DNA of 35,287 nt, from positions 1 through 35,287 of the forward strand of contig JAKFWF010000008.1 in NCBI GenBank assembly GCA_021730785.1. The letters run 5' to 3'. Source of the stretch: Hyphomicrobiaceae bacterium. Lineage in GTDB: Bacteria > Pseudomonadota > Alphaproteobacteria > Rhizobiales > Hyphomicrobiaceae. Below are positions 17,890 to 26,552 of the stretch, piece after piece; positions within the stretch are counted from its first letter, which is position 1, and every line of letters starts with the position of its first letter. Made by a program: the position numbers and the translations under genes. The notes under the pieces were generated by a model. The model did not search any database. It saw only the letters and a program-made list of their open reading frames with translations, and was not told where the DNA came from.

Positions 17890-19974
17890 ATGTCGCAGTC
17901 CTTCGCCGAAGCATTGAGCTGGGTGCCCGTGTCGGCGACCCTCTCGGCGACGCTTGGGCGTGGCCATGACTATGCCAGTGCCCAGGGTCACCGTACGGTG
18001 ACGCTTGAGCACCTGCTGCTGGCACTGGCCGATGATCCCGATGCGAACGTCGTGCTGCAGGCGTCCAGCATCGACATCGGCCGCCTGGTCGGCGATGCCT
18101 CCGAGCATCTGGGCCACCACGAGGATCGGATCCAGCCGGACGAGCCGAACGATCCGGGCGCCGACGAGGCCTTGGTCCGCATCCTCGACTATGCCGCGGC
18201 CGCCGCGCGCCAGAGCCGACGGCGCGAGATCAACGGCGCGATCGTGCTGGCGGCCATCGTCGGCGAAGCGCGTAGTGTTGCTGCCAGCATGCTGCAGGCG
18301 CAAGGACTGACTTTCGAAGGCGCAATTCGCGCGCTACAGCGGGCGCCGGTGGCCTCGCAGCGGGTCCTGCCAGCGCCCCAGGCGCCCTCGCAGACTGCGG
18401 CTCCGGTGGTACCGGTACAACCGGCCGTCGTCGATGCGCCAACCACGATCAACGGAGCAGCGACCCAGACCAACGAGCAGATTTTGGCGAGCGTGCGCCG
18501 CCGCATCGATGCCAATCGTGCAGCCGTCAAGCCCGCAACCGTTGCCCCGGCGCGCGAGCCCTATCCGCCGCCGCCCGTCGTGGCCCCGCAGCGGCCGCCG
18601 TGGGAAGAAAGACCGACGGTTGTCGTGCCTGTCGCGCCGATGCAGAGCGGCAGTCCGGTCGCGGAAGCAGCGCAACCTGCGGCGCCGGCTGAGCCGATCG
18701 CGCTTGCACCGCAGCCGGCCCCGACCATGGAGGCTGATACCGCTTCGGCGCAGGCTCTGGGCAGCGCCCCGGTGAACGCCATGCCGGCGCCCGCACCAGT
18801 GGAACCGGCGCCGGTCATGAGCATGGACAACGGGCCGCCGCCGCCACAGCAAATGCCAGCGCCACAGTTCAGCAATGGGTATCTCCAGCCCGATCCCGAC
18901 CCTGGTTATGCGCCGCCGCACGCTCAGGCCTATGCGCCCGCACAACCGGCGGCAGCCAACGACATGCAGCGCCCCGACGCGACGCCGCGCACCCGCCCAC
19001 CGCTCATCGACCAGCGCAGTGCAGACGTACCGCCGTCCCGGCGACCGCCGCCCTTGCCCGCCCACCTGCCATCGAGTGCAGCGCCGGGCGGGCCGATGCT
19101 GCAGGATCCATCCCAGCTTGGCCGGGCACAGCCACATGGGCCGATCGCTGAACCCCCGCCAAGCCCGCTGCGGCCGCGCCAGCTCGGCGCACCCATCGTG
19201 CCGCCCTCGTCGGTGCCCTGGCCCGCGCCCGTGCAGCCACAACCGGCCGCTCTCCCGCCTGGAATGGCGCCGGCGCCGCGCCCGCGCCCGCTGCATGAGC
19301 CGAATTTCTACGACGGCGGCATCGCCGGCGCTCCCTATCCCGAATTCGAAACGAACGCGCCGCGACCGACCAGCACCATGCCGGTGCCCGTGCAGCGCAC
19401 CAAAGTGCCCAGGGTGCACGCGCCCAGTGCCGCGCCGATCGAGCCTGGCCAGTTGGTGGAAAAGATCCCGCGCACAATGCGGGTCGGGCGGGCGGAAACG
19501 GTCGAAGTGAGGATTGCGCGCGCCAGCATCAAGGCGGTCGGCGATGCTGCAGGCGGCGCACGGGACGCCCAGGTACCGGAGCAATTCGTGACCAAGGCTT
19601 TGTCGGTTCGCCTGCGCAGTGCCGATGGCGGGTTCTCGATCGAGCCAGGGTCAACCGAGACCCAATGGCTGGACAACAACAGCGCCATGAAGCCCGATGA
19701 TTTTGCCAACTGGCGCTGGACCGTGACACCGCGCAAGGGCGGCAAGGGGCGCCTGCAGCTGGCGGTCACCGCCCGCACGATTTCGACGGATGGCCTGGCG
19801 GCCGACACCGCGATGCCGGAGCAGGTGTTCGATATCGCGGTCCGGGCAGACTACGGACGGCTGTTGCGCCGCGTTGCCGGCTGGGCCGCGCTGCTGCTGA
19901 TCGGCGGCGCGCTGTCGAAGTTCGGCCAGAACGGCCTGGAAACGGTTGCCACCTTGTGGCGCGGGTTCGAGTGA
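17890..19974 (+). CDS. Clp N-terminal domain / proline-rich / membrane-anchored protein
   Basis: A 694-residue protein of unusual architecture. Residues 5-150 form a double Clp N-terminal (ClpA/ClpC substrate- and adaptor-binding) domain. Repeat one contains the hallmark TVTLEHLLLAL and repeat two GAIVLAAIVGEARSVAAS. No AAA+ ATPase follows. Instead residues 155-519 are a low-complexity linker rich in Pro, Ala and Gln. A compact C-terminal domain begins near 520 (LVEKIPRTMRVGRAETVEVR), contains TKALSVRLRSADGGFSIEP and NWRWTVTPRKGGKGRLQL, and looks beta-rich. It ends with one membrane helix near 661-680 (VAGWAALLLIGGALSKFG). The start ATG 17890 has AGG 7 bases upstream. The gene lies opposite to the arginine and membrane-insertion genes around it, suggesting insertion into that block. 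I infer a membrane-tethered sensor or effector; function is unknown. Confidence 0.85.
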   Translation: MSQSFAEALSWVPVSATLSATLGRGHDYASAQGHRTVTLEHLLLALADDPDANVVLQASSIDIGRLVGDASEHLGHHEDRIQPDEPNDPGADEALVRILDYAAAAARQSRRREINGAIVLAAIVGEARSVAASMLQAQGLTFEGAIRALQRAPVASQRVLPAPQAPSQTAAPVVPVQPAVVDAPTTINGAATQTNEQILASVRRRIDANRAAVKPATVAPAREPYPPPPVVAPQRPPWEERPTVVVPVAPMQSGSPVAEAAQPAAPAEPIALAPQPAPTMEADTASAQALGSAPVNAMPAPAPVEPAPVMSMDNGPPPPQQMPAPQFSNGYLQPDPDPGYAPPHAQAYAPAQPAAANDMQRPDATPRTRPPLIDQRSADVPPSRRPPPLPAHLPSSAAPGGPMLQDPSQLGRAQPHGPIAEPPPSPLRPRQLGAPIVPPSSVPWPAPVQPQPAALPPGMAPAPRPRPLHEPNFYDGGIAGAPYPEFETNAPRPTSTMPVPVQRTKVPRVHAPSAAPIEPGQLVEKIPRTMRVGRAETVEVRIARASIKAVGDAAGGARDAQVPEQFVTKALSVRLRSADGGFSIEPGSTETQWLDNNSAMKPDDFANWRWTVTPRKGGKGRLQLAVTARTISTDGLAADTAMPEQVFDIAVRADYGRLLRRVAGWAALLLIGGALSKFGQNGLETVATLWRGFE

Positions 19975-19982
19975 GTTCGCGC

Positions 19983-20651
19983 TCAGGCTGGGCGGATCAC
20001 CTGGGCGATGGTGGCGCGGACGAGGTCGATGCCGGCGCCGGTCTCGGCCGACGAGAGCAACAGGTCCGGGTAGGCCGCCGGTTCGGAGCGCAGCGCCTCG
20101 CTGGTACCAGCCATGACCCTGTCCAGCGCCGCAGGGCTGATCTTGTCGGCCTTAGTCAGGATCACCTGGAATGAAACGGCCGCCTCGTTCAACAGCTTGA
20201 TGATGTCGCGATCGACGGTCTTGATGCCGTGGCGCGCGTCGATCAGCAGGAATACCCGCTTCAAAGGCACACGACCGCGCAGGTAATCTTTCACCAGCCC
20301 GGTCCAGGCGGCCACTTTGTCCTTCGGCGCCTTGGCAAAACCGTAGCCCGGCATGTCGACCAGATAGAACAGGCGGCCGGGGCCAAGATCGGGCGGCCGA
20401 AAGTAGTTGAGTTCCTGTGTGCGCCCCGGCGTATTCGATGTGCGGGCCAAAGTGCGCTGGCCGACGATCGCATTGATCAGGCTCGATTTTCCGACATTGG
20501 AGCGGCCGGCAAACGCGATTTCCGGGCGATCGCCGGGCGGCAGGAATTGCAGTTCGGGCACCCCACGCACGAACTGCCAGTCGCCGCCGAACAAGTGGGC
20601 GCCCTCGGCGATCAGTTCTGGCGTCAGTGAGGTCTCAGGTACAGTGTCCAC
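19983..20651 (-). CDS. engB: Ribosome biogenesis GTPase EngB (YihA/YsxC)
   Basis: A GTPase needed for assembly of the 50S ribosomal subunit; cytoplasmic. The 222-residue protein has Walker [15 protein letters not shown] near residue 48, switch [14 protein letters not shown] near 71, G3 [12 protein letters not shown] near 96, and G4 LTKADKIS near 165. I chose GTG 20651, which overlaps the end of yidC by spacing only (stop and start are 1 base apart) and is preceded by GAGG. A further in-frame upstream ATG at 20744 would add 31 arginine-rich residues lying inside yidC. The order yidC-engB is conserved in alphaproteobacteria. Confidence 0.95.
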   Translation of the reverse strand: MDTVPETSLTPELIAEGAHLFGGDWQFVRGVPELQFLPPGDRPEIAFAGRSNVGKSSLINAIVGQRTLARTSNTPGRTQELNYFRPPDLGPGRLFYLVDMPGYGFAKAPKDKVAAWTGLVKDYLRGRVPLKRVFLLIDARHGIKTVDRDIIKLLNEAAVSFQVILTKADKISPAALDRVMAGTSEALRSEPAAYPDLLLSSAETGAGIDLVRATIAQVIRPA

Positions 20652-20652
20652 C

Positions 20653-22545
20653 TCAAGCCTTCGGCTTGTCGCTGGGCTTGTCGCTGATCTTAGGTGCGAC
20701 TGCCGGCGCAGCAGGCGGCGCCTTCGCCTTGCCGCCGTTGACATACTTGGCGAGGCCGATGTTTTCCAGCAGCGGGATATCGACGCCGTTGCGCTTCATG
20801 ATCAGCGACTGCTGGAAAATCGACAGCAGGTTGTTCCAAGCCCAGTAGATCACGAGGCCGGCCGGGAACGTGCCCAGCATGAACGTGAACATCACCGGCA
20901 TCCAATTGAACACCATCTGCTGCGTCGGGTCCGGCTGCTTCGGGTTGAGCTGCATCTGGACCCACATGGTGGCGCCCATGATCAGCGGCCAGACGCCGAT
21001 CTGCAGGGCTTCTGGCACCGTGAACGGGAGCAGCCCGAACAGATTGAACAGGCTCGTTGGATCGGGCGCCGAAAGGTCGCGGATCCAGCCGATGAAGGGG
21101 GCGTGGCGCATGTCGATCGTGACGAACAAGACCTTGTAGAGCGCGAAGAACACCGGGATCTGCAACAGCACCGGCAGGCAGCCGGCCATCGGATTGATCT
21201 TTTCCTTCTGGTAGAGCCCCATCAGCTCTTTCTGCATGCCCACTTTGTCGTCCTTGTAGCGCTCCTTCAGGCGCTCCATCTCCGGCTGCAGCTTCTTCAT
21301 CTTGGCCATCGACTCGTAGGACTTGTTGGCGAGCGGATAGAAAGCGCCCTTGACGATGACGGTGACCGCGAGGATCGCCCAGCCGAAGTTGCCAAGGATC
21401 GTAGACAGCCAGTTGATCATGTAGAACATCGGCTTGGTGATGAAGTAGAACCAGCCCCAGTCGATCATCAGGTCGAACTTGTTGATCTTGAGATCATCGG
21501 TGTAGGATTGGATCTGTTTCACGTCCTTGGCGCCGGCGAACAACCGGCCCTCGACGGTCTTCTTTTGGCCGGGCGGGATCACCTGGGCGCCGAGCAGATA
21601 GTCGGTCTGGAAACTCTCCTTGGCGGTGCCGACCTTCTTCTGGCCGCTGAAATTCGCCTTGAACGTCTCGCCCTGGTTCGGGATCAGGGCTGCGGCCCAG
21701 TACTTGTCGGTGAAGCCGAGCCAACCGTTGGCGGCCTTGTCGATGGTTTTGCCGCCGCCGTCCTTCAGCATGTCGGTATAGGCAAGCTCCTGCAGCCCGG
21801 CGTCGCCGACGAAGCCGAGCGGCCCCTCGTGCAAGAGGTAGTTGGCCTGCACGGTCGGCAGGCCGACCCTTTGGATCCGGGCATAGGGGTAGAGCGTGAC
21901 CTCGGCGCCCGACGTGTTCTCGACCGTATCGGTGACCGTGAACATGTAGTTGGCGTCGACCGCGATCTGGCGCGCGAATTTCAGTCCCTGGCCGTTGTCC
22001 CACGAAAGCGCCAGGGGTTGTGCGGGCGTCAAGGCGCCGGGCTTGCCCTGGCTCCACAAGGTATCGCGATCGGGCAGCTTCTGTGTGGTGCCGCCGGCCC
22101 CGACCCAGCCATACTCGGCAAAGAACGGCTCGGGCGCATCCGACGGCGACAGCAGCTTCACGATCGGGCTGTCTGGCTTCACCGTCTCGCGGTACTTGGC
22201 GAGAGCGACATCGTCGATGCGCGCGCCTTTGAGCGCGATCGAGCCCTTGAGCAACGGCGTGTCGATCGCGACCCGGGGCGAAGTTGCCAACGCCTGCTCG
22301 CGGGTCAATGCTGCGGCTGGCGCGATGGCGCCGGGCACTGCAACTTGACCCGGTGCGCCAACCGCTGTGCCGCCGGGCGTTGCCGACGTCGACTGCGACT
22401 GGGCCTGCAGCCGCTTCAGCCGCTCCTGCTCATCCTTCATCTTCGGACCGGCGTAGAAATACTGCCAGCCGAACACGACCGCCATCGACAGCGTGATGGC
22501 GAGGATCAGGTTTTTCTGCTGTTCTGGGGGCTGTTGGTTTTGCAT
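20653..22545 (-). CDS. yidC: Membrane protein insertase YidC
   Basis: Inserts and folds inner-membrane proteins, alone or with SecYEG. The 630-residue protein begins [17 protein letters not shown], with the first membrane helix at residues 10-30. A large periplasmic domain follows (about 60-370). The conserved C-terminal insertase core then begins near 390 ([19 protein letters not shown]) and includes [34 protein letters not shown] and [21 protein letters not shown] basic, alanine-rich tail ends in KPKA. ATG 22545 is chosen because the family's N-terminus begins there; upstream in-frame codons reach 22680 but look non-coding. rnpA lies upstream. The small gene yidD, often found between them, is absent. 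Confidence 0.97.
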   Translation of the reverse strand: MQNQQPPEQQKNLILAITLSMAVVFGWQYFYAGPKMKDEQERLKRLQAQSQSTSATPGGTAVGAPGQVAVPGAIAPAAALTREQALATSPRVAIDTPLLKGSIALKGARIDDVALAKYRETVKPDSPIVKLLSPSDAPEPFFAEYGWVGAGGTTQKLPDRDTLWSQGKPGALTPAQPLALSWDNGQGLKFARQIAVDANYMFTVTDTVENTSGAEVTLYPYARIQRVGLPTVQANYLLHEGPLGFVGDAGLQELAYTDMLKDGGGKTIDKAANGWLGFTDKYWAAALIPNQGETFKANFSGQKKVGTAKESFQTDYLLGAQVIPPGQKKTVEGRLFAGAKDVKQIQSYTDDLKINKFDLMIDWGWFYFITKPMFYMINWLSTILGNFGWAILAVTVIVKGAFYPLANKSYESMAKMKKLQPEMERLKERYKDDKVGMQKELMGLYQKEKINPMAGCLPVLLQIPVFFALYKVLFVTIDMRHAPFIGWIRDLSAPDPTSLFNLFGLLPFTVPEALQIGVWPLIMGATMWVQMQLNPKQPDPTQQMVFNWMPVMFTFMLGTFPAGLVIYWAWNNLLSIFQQSLIMKRNGVDIPLLENIGLAKYVNGGKAKAPPAAPAVAPKISDKPSDKPKA

Positions 22546-22699
22546 GATGGTCTCGGGCGGCTTTCCGCTGGTGGGCGCGCACGCGAGGCGTGCGGACCGG
22601 ATGGGGTCTCGTGCGCACGACGCGGGCGTCGGTGTGATGGCGCCTATGTGCCGATTTTTGCGCTGCAGCGCCAGTGGCACCGCGTCACGCCCGCGAGAA

Positions 22700-23122
22700 T
22701 TACTTCGATTTGGTTGCCCTTTTTTCTTGTCTCGGCTTGGCTGGCCTGCTGTGGACGCGCTCGAAGGCGGTCACGAGGTCGGCGACAAGTTGATCAAAGT
22801 CGCAGGTTCCAGCCGGTGCGCGGGCAATGACCACGTAGTCGAACCCAGGTTTAGCGTGCGGCGCGGCGATCTGCTGGAGGGCCGCCCGCAGCCGCCGCCG
22901 GATACGGTTGCGATCAACCGCGCCGCCCAGCTGTTTCGTCACAGTCAACCCGAAGCGGGCCAGTCCCGCATCGATCGGCATTGGTGATGTCCAGCCGGCG
23001 CGCGCCTTGGTTTCCACCACAAACGCTGCAGTCGACCAACGCAAGCCATTGCGAATGCGCAGGAATTCACTGCGCCGCTTGAGCATGACAAGTTTGGTTG
23101 CGGCGGTGACGGGCGCCGTCAT
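22700..23122 (-). CDS. rnpA: Ribonuclease P protein component
   Basis: Protein subunit that helps the catalytic RNA of RNase P cleave tRNA 5' leaders. The 140-residue protein has the signature RFGLTVTKQLGGAVDRNRIRRRLR (residues 56-79), the RNR motif that contacts RNA. LKRRSEFLRIRNGLRW lies near residue 14. I keep ATG 23122; an internal ATG at 23086 (MLKRRSEF) is a possible shorter start that fits the usual family length. The tail is lysine/arginine-rich. It lies 14 bases after rpmH, the near-universal arrangement. The catalytic RNA gene is not in this window. Confidence 0.92.
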   Translation of the reverse strand: MTAPVTAATKLVMLKRRSEFLRIRNGLRWSTAAFVVETKARAGWTSPMPIDAGLARFGLTVTKQLGGAVDRNRIRRRLRAALQQIAAPHAKPGFDYVVIARAPAGTCDFDQLVADLVTAFERVHSRPAKPRQEKRATKSK

Positions 23123-23136
23123 GGACCCGCGGTGGC

Positions 23137-23271
23137 TCAGGCCGACAAGCGCTTGCGGCCCTTGGCGCGACGGCGGGCAAGCACGCGCAGACCGCCTACC
23201 GTTTCGCTGCGCTTGCGGAACCCGTGGCGGCGTTTGCGGACAAGCTTGCTCGGCTGATAGGTACGTTTCAC
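23137..23271 (-). CDS. rpmH: 50S ribosomal protein L34
   Basis: A small ribosomal protein of the large subunit. From GTG 23271 it has 44 residues: it begins [17 protein letters not shown] after the initiator and contains [15 protein letters not shown] at the end, matching L34 almost throughout. An upstream in-frame ATG at 23337 would add 22 residues not found in L34 proteins. It heads the rpmH-rnpA-yidC-engB cluster. A clear promoter lies about 120 bases upstream. dnaA, which neighbours rpmH in many bacteria, is not present here. Confidence 0.95.
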   Translation of the reverse strand: MKRTYQPSKLVRKRRHGFRKRSETVGGLRVLARRRAKGRKRLSA

Positions 23272-23391
23272 GACACTCGTGGCTCCAGGTGTGGCCGTCG
23301 CGCGGGCGGCGCCCTCGACAGCATGAGATATGCGCATAAGCGCCAGCGCCGACCGTATGGTCTTCGCAGGCGCTCTCGCTTCAGGCCGCGA

Positions 23392-23420
23392 CGTATAAGT
23401 TCGTGGTGGGGCGAAGTCAA
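23392..23420 (-). promoter_or_regulatory. Promoter for the rpmH-rnpA-yidC-engB cluster
   Basis: On the minus strand TTGACT (23420-23415) is followed after exactly 17 bases by TATACG (23397-23392). This is the best sigma-70-type promoter in the window and is correctly placed for rpmH, leaving a leader of about 115 bases. Confidence 0.6.
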
Positions 23421-23488
23421 TTGCGCTCGAACGAGGGCGTCGCGCTCGTGACTTTGCTGCCGAACACGGCCAGCAGGCTGCCCCGCGC

Positions 23489-23683
23489 TTACTTCAGCGC
23501 GTCGAGCTTGGCGAGAAGCGCGGCGAGGCGGGCGTTGCCGCGGGCGGGCGGTTGCCACTGCACGTGGCTGACGGCGACGCCGCTCGCCGCGAGATCGGCC
23601 GCGAACCGCTCGAGCCCGAGGTTGATTACAGTTGGCGGGCCGGCCAGCAACGGCGTGCGCTGCTTGTCCATCTTGTCGGTCAT
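23489..23683 (-). CDS. Short FdrA-like domain protein, 64 aa
   Basis: The 64-residue product begins [20 protein letters not shown] and contains [18 protein letters not shown] followed by [11 protein letters not shown]. The pattern INLGL-x-x-FA plus H-V-x-W-x-PPA-x-GN is what I recall from the C-terminal segment of FdrA-type acyl-CoA-synthetase-like proteins of the allantoin/oxalurate pathway and from small stand-alone 'FdrA domain' proteins. Its start overlaps the aminotransferase stop by four bases (ATGA, 23683-23680), so translation is coupled. The neighbour's likely role in purine catabolism fits. The rest of FdrA and its YlbE/carbamate kinase partners are not in the window, so this is a small separate subunit or a remnant. 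Confidence 0.6.
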   Translation of the reverse strand: MTDKMDKQRTPLLAGPPTVINLGLERFAADLAASGVAVSHVQWQPPARGNARLAALLAKLDALK

Positions 23684-24957
23684 GCTGCCACCTCGCCATA
23701 GACCGCATAGGCCGCGTCCACCGCCTTGCCGGCAGGTGCAGCATAACCGCTGCGGCGCAACACCGCTTCGAACGAGGCGAGGCAGCGCAGGATGTTTGGT
23801 TTCGCGCATACATAGCCCATGGTGCCGATTCGCCAGATCCGGCCGTGCAGCGGGCCAAACGACGTGCCGATCTCGATGCCGAAATCGTTGAGCATCTCAG
23901 CCCGCACCCGTTCGCTGTCCTTGATCAGCTTCGGGATGATGATGCCGGTGACGTTCGACATGCGGTGCGTGGGATCGCCGAACAGCGTCAGGTCCATGGC
24001 TTCGAGCCCGGCCCGCAACGCCTTCGACGCCAGCCGGTGGCGCGCGATGCCGGCTTCCAGCCCCTCTTCCAGCACGACGAGCGCACACTCGCGAGCCGCA
24101 TAGAGCATGCTGGCCGCTTCCGTGTGATGGTTCAGGCGGCGCGGCGACCAATAGTCCATCAGCATGGCGAGGTCGAAATAGTTCGACTGGATGATCGGGC
24201 CATTGCCCTCGACCACGCCCGGCGCGCGGATGCCCTGCTCCACGTGCTTGCGGTGCTTGAGGATGTCGACGACGCGCTCGTTGAAGGTGATCGGCGCGAT
24301 GCCGGGCGGACCCGACAGGCACTTCTGCAGGCCACTGGATGCGATGTCGATCTGCCAGTCGTCGGTCTCGAACACGTTGCCAGCCAGCGACGCCGTGCAA
24401 TCGACATACAGGAGCGCATCATGGCGCCGGCAGATGGCGCCGATCTCGGCCAGCGGCTGCAGCATCGTCGCCGACGTATCGCCCTGGCAGATGGCGACAA
24501 CCTTTGGCCTATGCTTCTTCACCAGATCCTCGATGCGATCGGGCGAAAACACGGTGCCCCATTCGATCTCCTCGGACACCACTTCGGCCCGGACACGCCG
24601 TGCAATCTCGACTTTCAGGTGGCCAAAGCGCCCAAAGATCGGCACCAGAACTTTGTCGCCCGGCGCCACGATCGATGCGAGACAGGCTTCGATGCCGGCC
24701 CGCGCCGTGCCGTCGATCATGAATGTTTGGGCATTGCCGGTGCGGAACACGCCGCAGTAGAGCGCCATGGACTGGTTCATGAGGGCGGTGAACTGCGGGT
24801 CGAACTGGCCCTGGATCGCCACCGACATGGCCCGCAGGACGCGCGGGTAGAGGTCGACCGGCCCTGGCCCCATCAGCAGGCGCGGCACAGGGTCGAGCTG
24901 GCGGAACAGCTCAGGCATCGCGGGCGGAGCAACGAACTTCGCGTCATAGGCTGTCAT
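23680..24957 (-). CDS. pucG: Class V aminotransferase, ureidoglycine-glyoxylate / alanine-glyoxylate type (PucG-like)
   Basis: A PLP-dependent enzyme that transfers an amino group to glyoxylate, forming glycine. The 425-residue protein carries PRLLMGPGPVDLYPRVLRAM near residue 25, GQFDPQFTALMNQ near 50, IDGTARAGIEA near 81 and VLVPIFGRFGHL near 103. It also has CQGDTSATM near 158, the PLP-ring aspartate in LLYVD (D186), and the Schiff-base lysine in SSGLQKCLSG (K212). The GQFDP and FGRFGHL stretches resemble (S)-ureidoglycine-glyoxylate aminotransferase more than serine-glyoxylate enzymes. Coupling to an FdrA-like peptide supports purine-ring catabolism, but plain alanine-glyoxylate activity cannot be excluded. 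ATG 24957 fits the family start. Confidence 0.84.
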   Translation of the reverse strand: MTAYDAKFVAPPAMPELFRQLDPVPRLLMGPGPVDLYPRVLRAMSVAIQGQFDPQFTALMNQSMALYCGVFRTGNAQTFMIDGTARAGIEACLASIVAPGDKVLVPIFGRFGHLKVEIARRVRAEVVSEEIEWGTVFSPDRIEDLVKKHRPKVVAICQGDTSATMLQPLAEIGAICRRHDALLYVDCTASLAGNVFETDDWQIDIASSGLQKCLSGPPGIAPITFNERVVDILKHRKHVEQGIRAPGVVEGNGPIIQSNYFDLAMLMDYWSPRRLNHHTEAASMLYAARECALVVLEEGLEAGIARHRLASKALRAGLEAMDLTLFGDPTHRMSNVTGIIIPKLIKDSERVRAEMLNDFGIEIGTSFGPLHGRIWRIGTMGYVCAKPNILRCLASFEAVLRRSGYAAPAGKAVDAAYAVYGEVAA

Positions 24958-25142
24958 GGCGGCGTGGCTCCCGGGTAGCAGGTGCTGCAGAATGGGTATG
25001 CCCCAAGGCGCGCGGCGCTCGCAACTGTGGATGCACGCCCCGATCGCCGCAGCGATGCCCCATTTTGCGCACACGAAAAACATTCGAGTCGAGTGGCACT
25101 TTGGTGGCGCCGATTGGTCATGATAGCGGGCGGGGAAGCGGA

Positions 25143-26453
25143 ATGTTCGGGTGGGGCCGAAAGAGTGATGGTTTTGATTGGCATACGCACGTGCGTACCA
25201 CCATCAAGCTGCGGCGTGAGGACCGGCGCGCGCGATTTCTGGAGGCCCGTGAGGTTGCCGCCGACGGTATCAGGTATGCCGGCCGGGCAAGCGTAAGTGC
25301 CGGCAGCCATGGATTCGCGTCCGTGTGGAATGGCCTGCTGTCGGCCATCCAGATGCTGATCGAGGGCGCGGACGCAGGGAGGCGGAGAGTGGCTGTCGGG
25401 GCGAAGCGATCGATTGAGATGTCGGCCGGCGCCGCGCGCGGGCTCATCGACAGCTGGGGTCGCCGGCTGAGCCAGAGCTTGCTGTTGCCGATCTTCTTCG
25501 CCGTCGGCCTGGTCGCCCTGCATGCCGCCTTCACGCGCATTTCCAGCACGGATCGCAATGCGCGAATCGAGTTGATCATTACCGCCACTGTCGGTCTCGT
25601 GTGCCTTGCAGCTGCCCTGTTGCCCCTGCTGACCGGGCATGCGCGTTTCCCCCGTTTCGGCACTGGCCGCGCAGGGTTCGCGCTCCCGGCCTTTGGCGTG
25701 TCCAACTGGAGCGTCTGGCACAAGCGTATCGCCGGTGGTGCGGCGGCCGCTATCGTGGCCGCAGGCAGCATCTATGTCGCGGGTAAAGCCGCGCCGGTGA
25801 CGTTCGCTAGCCTGGCAAGTTTCCGCCCCTTCAGCCTGCCCCCGGTCGAAGGCCGCGCCAGCGTGCTGGCCGGCGACGTCATCCGCATCAACACCACGAC
25901 GATCCGGTTGGCCGGCATCGAAGCTCCCGAGAACGAGCAGAAGTGCACGAACGCGAACAAAAAGAAGTGGGCGTGCGGGGAAGCCGCGCGCGCCGCCCTG
26001 AGCCGACTGGTCAAGGGCCGGAAGGTGCGCTGCGACCTGTCCGGCACCGACGAGGCCGGCCGTGCTCTGGGCTCGTGCGACGCCATTGCCGGCGGCGCCA
26101 GCGTAAACCTCGCCGGTGCCCTGGTGAAAGAGGGTGCTGTCTTTGCCAACGGCGGGTTCTTTTCCAGTTTCAGCGCGTTCGAAGCTGACGCCCGCGACAA
26201 GAAGCTCGGACTTTGGCGCGGAGGCGACTCCGAGCGTCCATCTGACTATCGCGCGCGAATGTGGGAGATCGCCACCAAGGCCGCACCCGACGGTTGCCCG
26301 ATCAAGGGTCAGGTGTCCGGCAACGAGAAGTCCTACGTTCTGCCGTGGCACCCCGACTACAGCGGCGTGCGCATCCGCACGTCGAAGGGCGAGCGCTGGT
26401 TCTGCTCGGAATCGGAAGCCCAGGCCGCCGGCTGGAAGGTCGCCGGCAAGTAG
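25143..26453 (+). CDS. Membrane-anchored thermonuclease (SNase-like) protein
   Basis: A 436-residue protein with a charged N-terminus (about 1-100), two or three hydrophobic segments, and a staphylococcal-nuclease-like domain. The segments lie near 112-130 (LLLPIFFAVGLVALHAAF), 142-165 and 195-214 (IAGGAAAAIVAAGSIYVAG). The nuclease domain begins near 240 (GDVIRINTTTIRLAGIEAPE) and continues through CGEAARAALSRLVKGRKVRC, GRALGSC, and VKEGAVFANGG to LGLWRGG. The I-E-A-P-E motif stands where many SNases have ID-x-P. A cysteine-containing tail, about 375-436, follows. It probably cleaves nucleic acid outside the cytoplasmic membrane. GGGGA precedes ATG 25143. The gene is followed 99 bases later by an exported amidase on the same strand. 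Confidence 0.85.
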   Translation: MFGWGRKSDGFDWHTHVRTTIKLRREDRRARFLEAREVAADGIRYAGRASVSAGSHGFASVWNGLLSAIQMLIEGADAGRRRVAVGAKRSIEMSAGAARGLIDSWGRRLSQSLLLPIFFAVGLVALHAAFTRISSTDRNARIELIITATVGLVCLAAALLPLLTGHARFPRFGTGRAGFALPAFGVSNWSVWHKRIAGGAAAAIVAAGSIYVAGKAAPVTFASLASFRPFSLPPVEGRASVLAGDVIRINTTTIRLAGIEAPENEQKCTNANKKKWACGEAARAALSRLVKGRKVRCDLSGTDEAGRALGSCDAIAGGASVNLAGALVKEGAVFANGGFFSSFSAFEADARDKKLGLWRGGDSERPSDYRARMWEIATKAAPDGCPIKGQVSGNEKSYVLPWHPDYSGVRIRTSKGERWFCSESEAQAAGWKVAGK

Positions 26454-26552
26454 CTGCGCATCGCCATCGCTGTGACACGCTTCGGCCGTGCTCGCGCCAG
26501 CACTCGTGGGCATGGATGCTGCTCTCAGCAGCAACAAAAAGCGAGTAGCCTC

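Noticed and set aside
20407-22830. An 807-codon plus-strand frame opposite engB and yidC
   Set aside because: Antisense shadow across two well-identified genes; no recognisable motif.
24954-26537. A 527-codon minus-strand frame opposite the thermonuclease
   Set aside because: The sense strand carries a complete SNase domain with membrane helices; the antisense product shows nothing.
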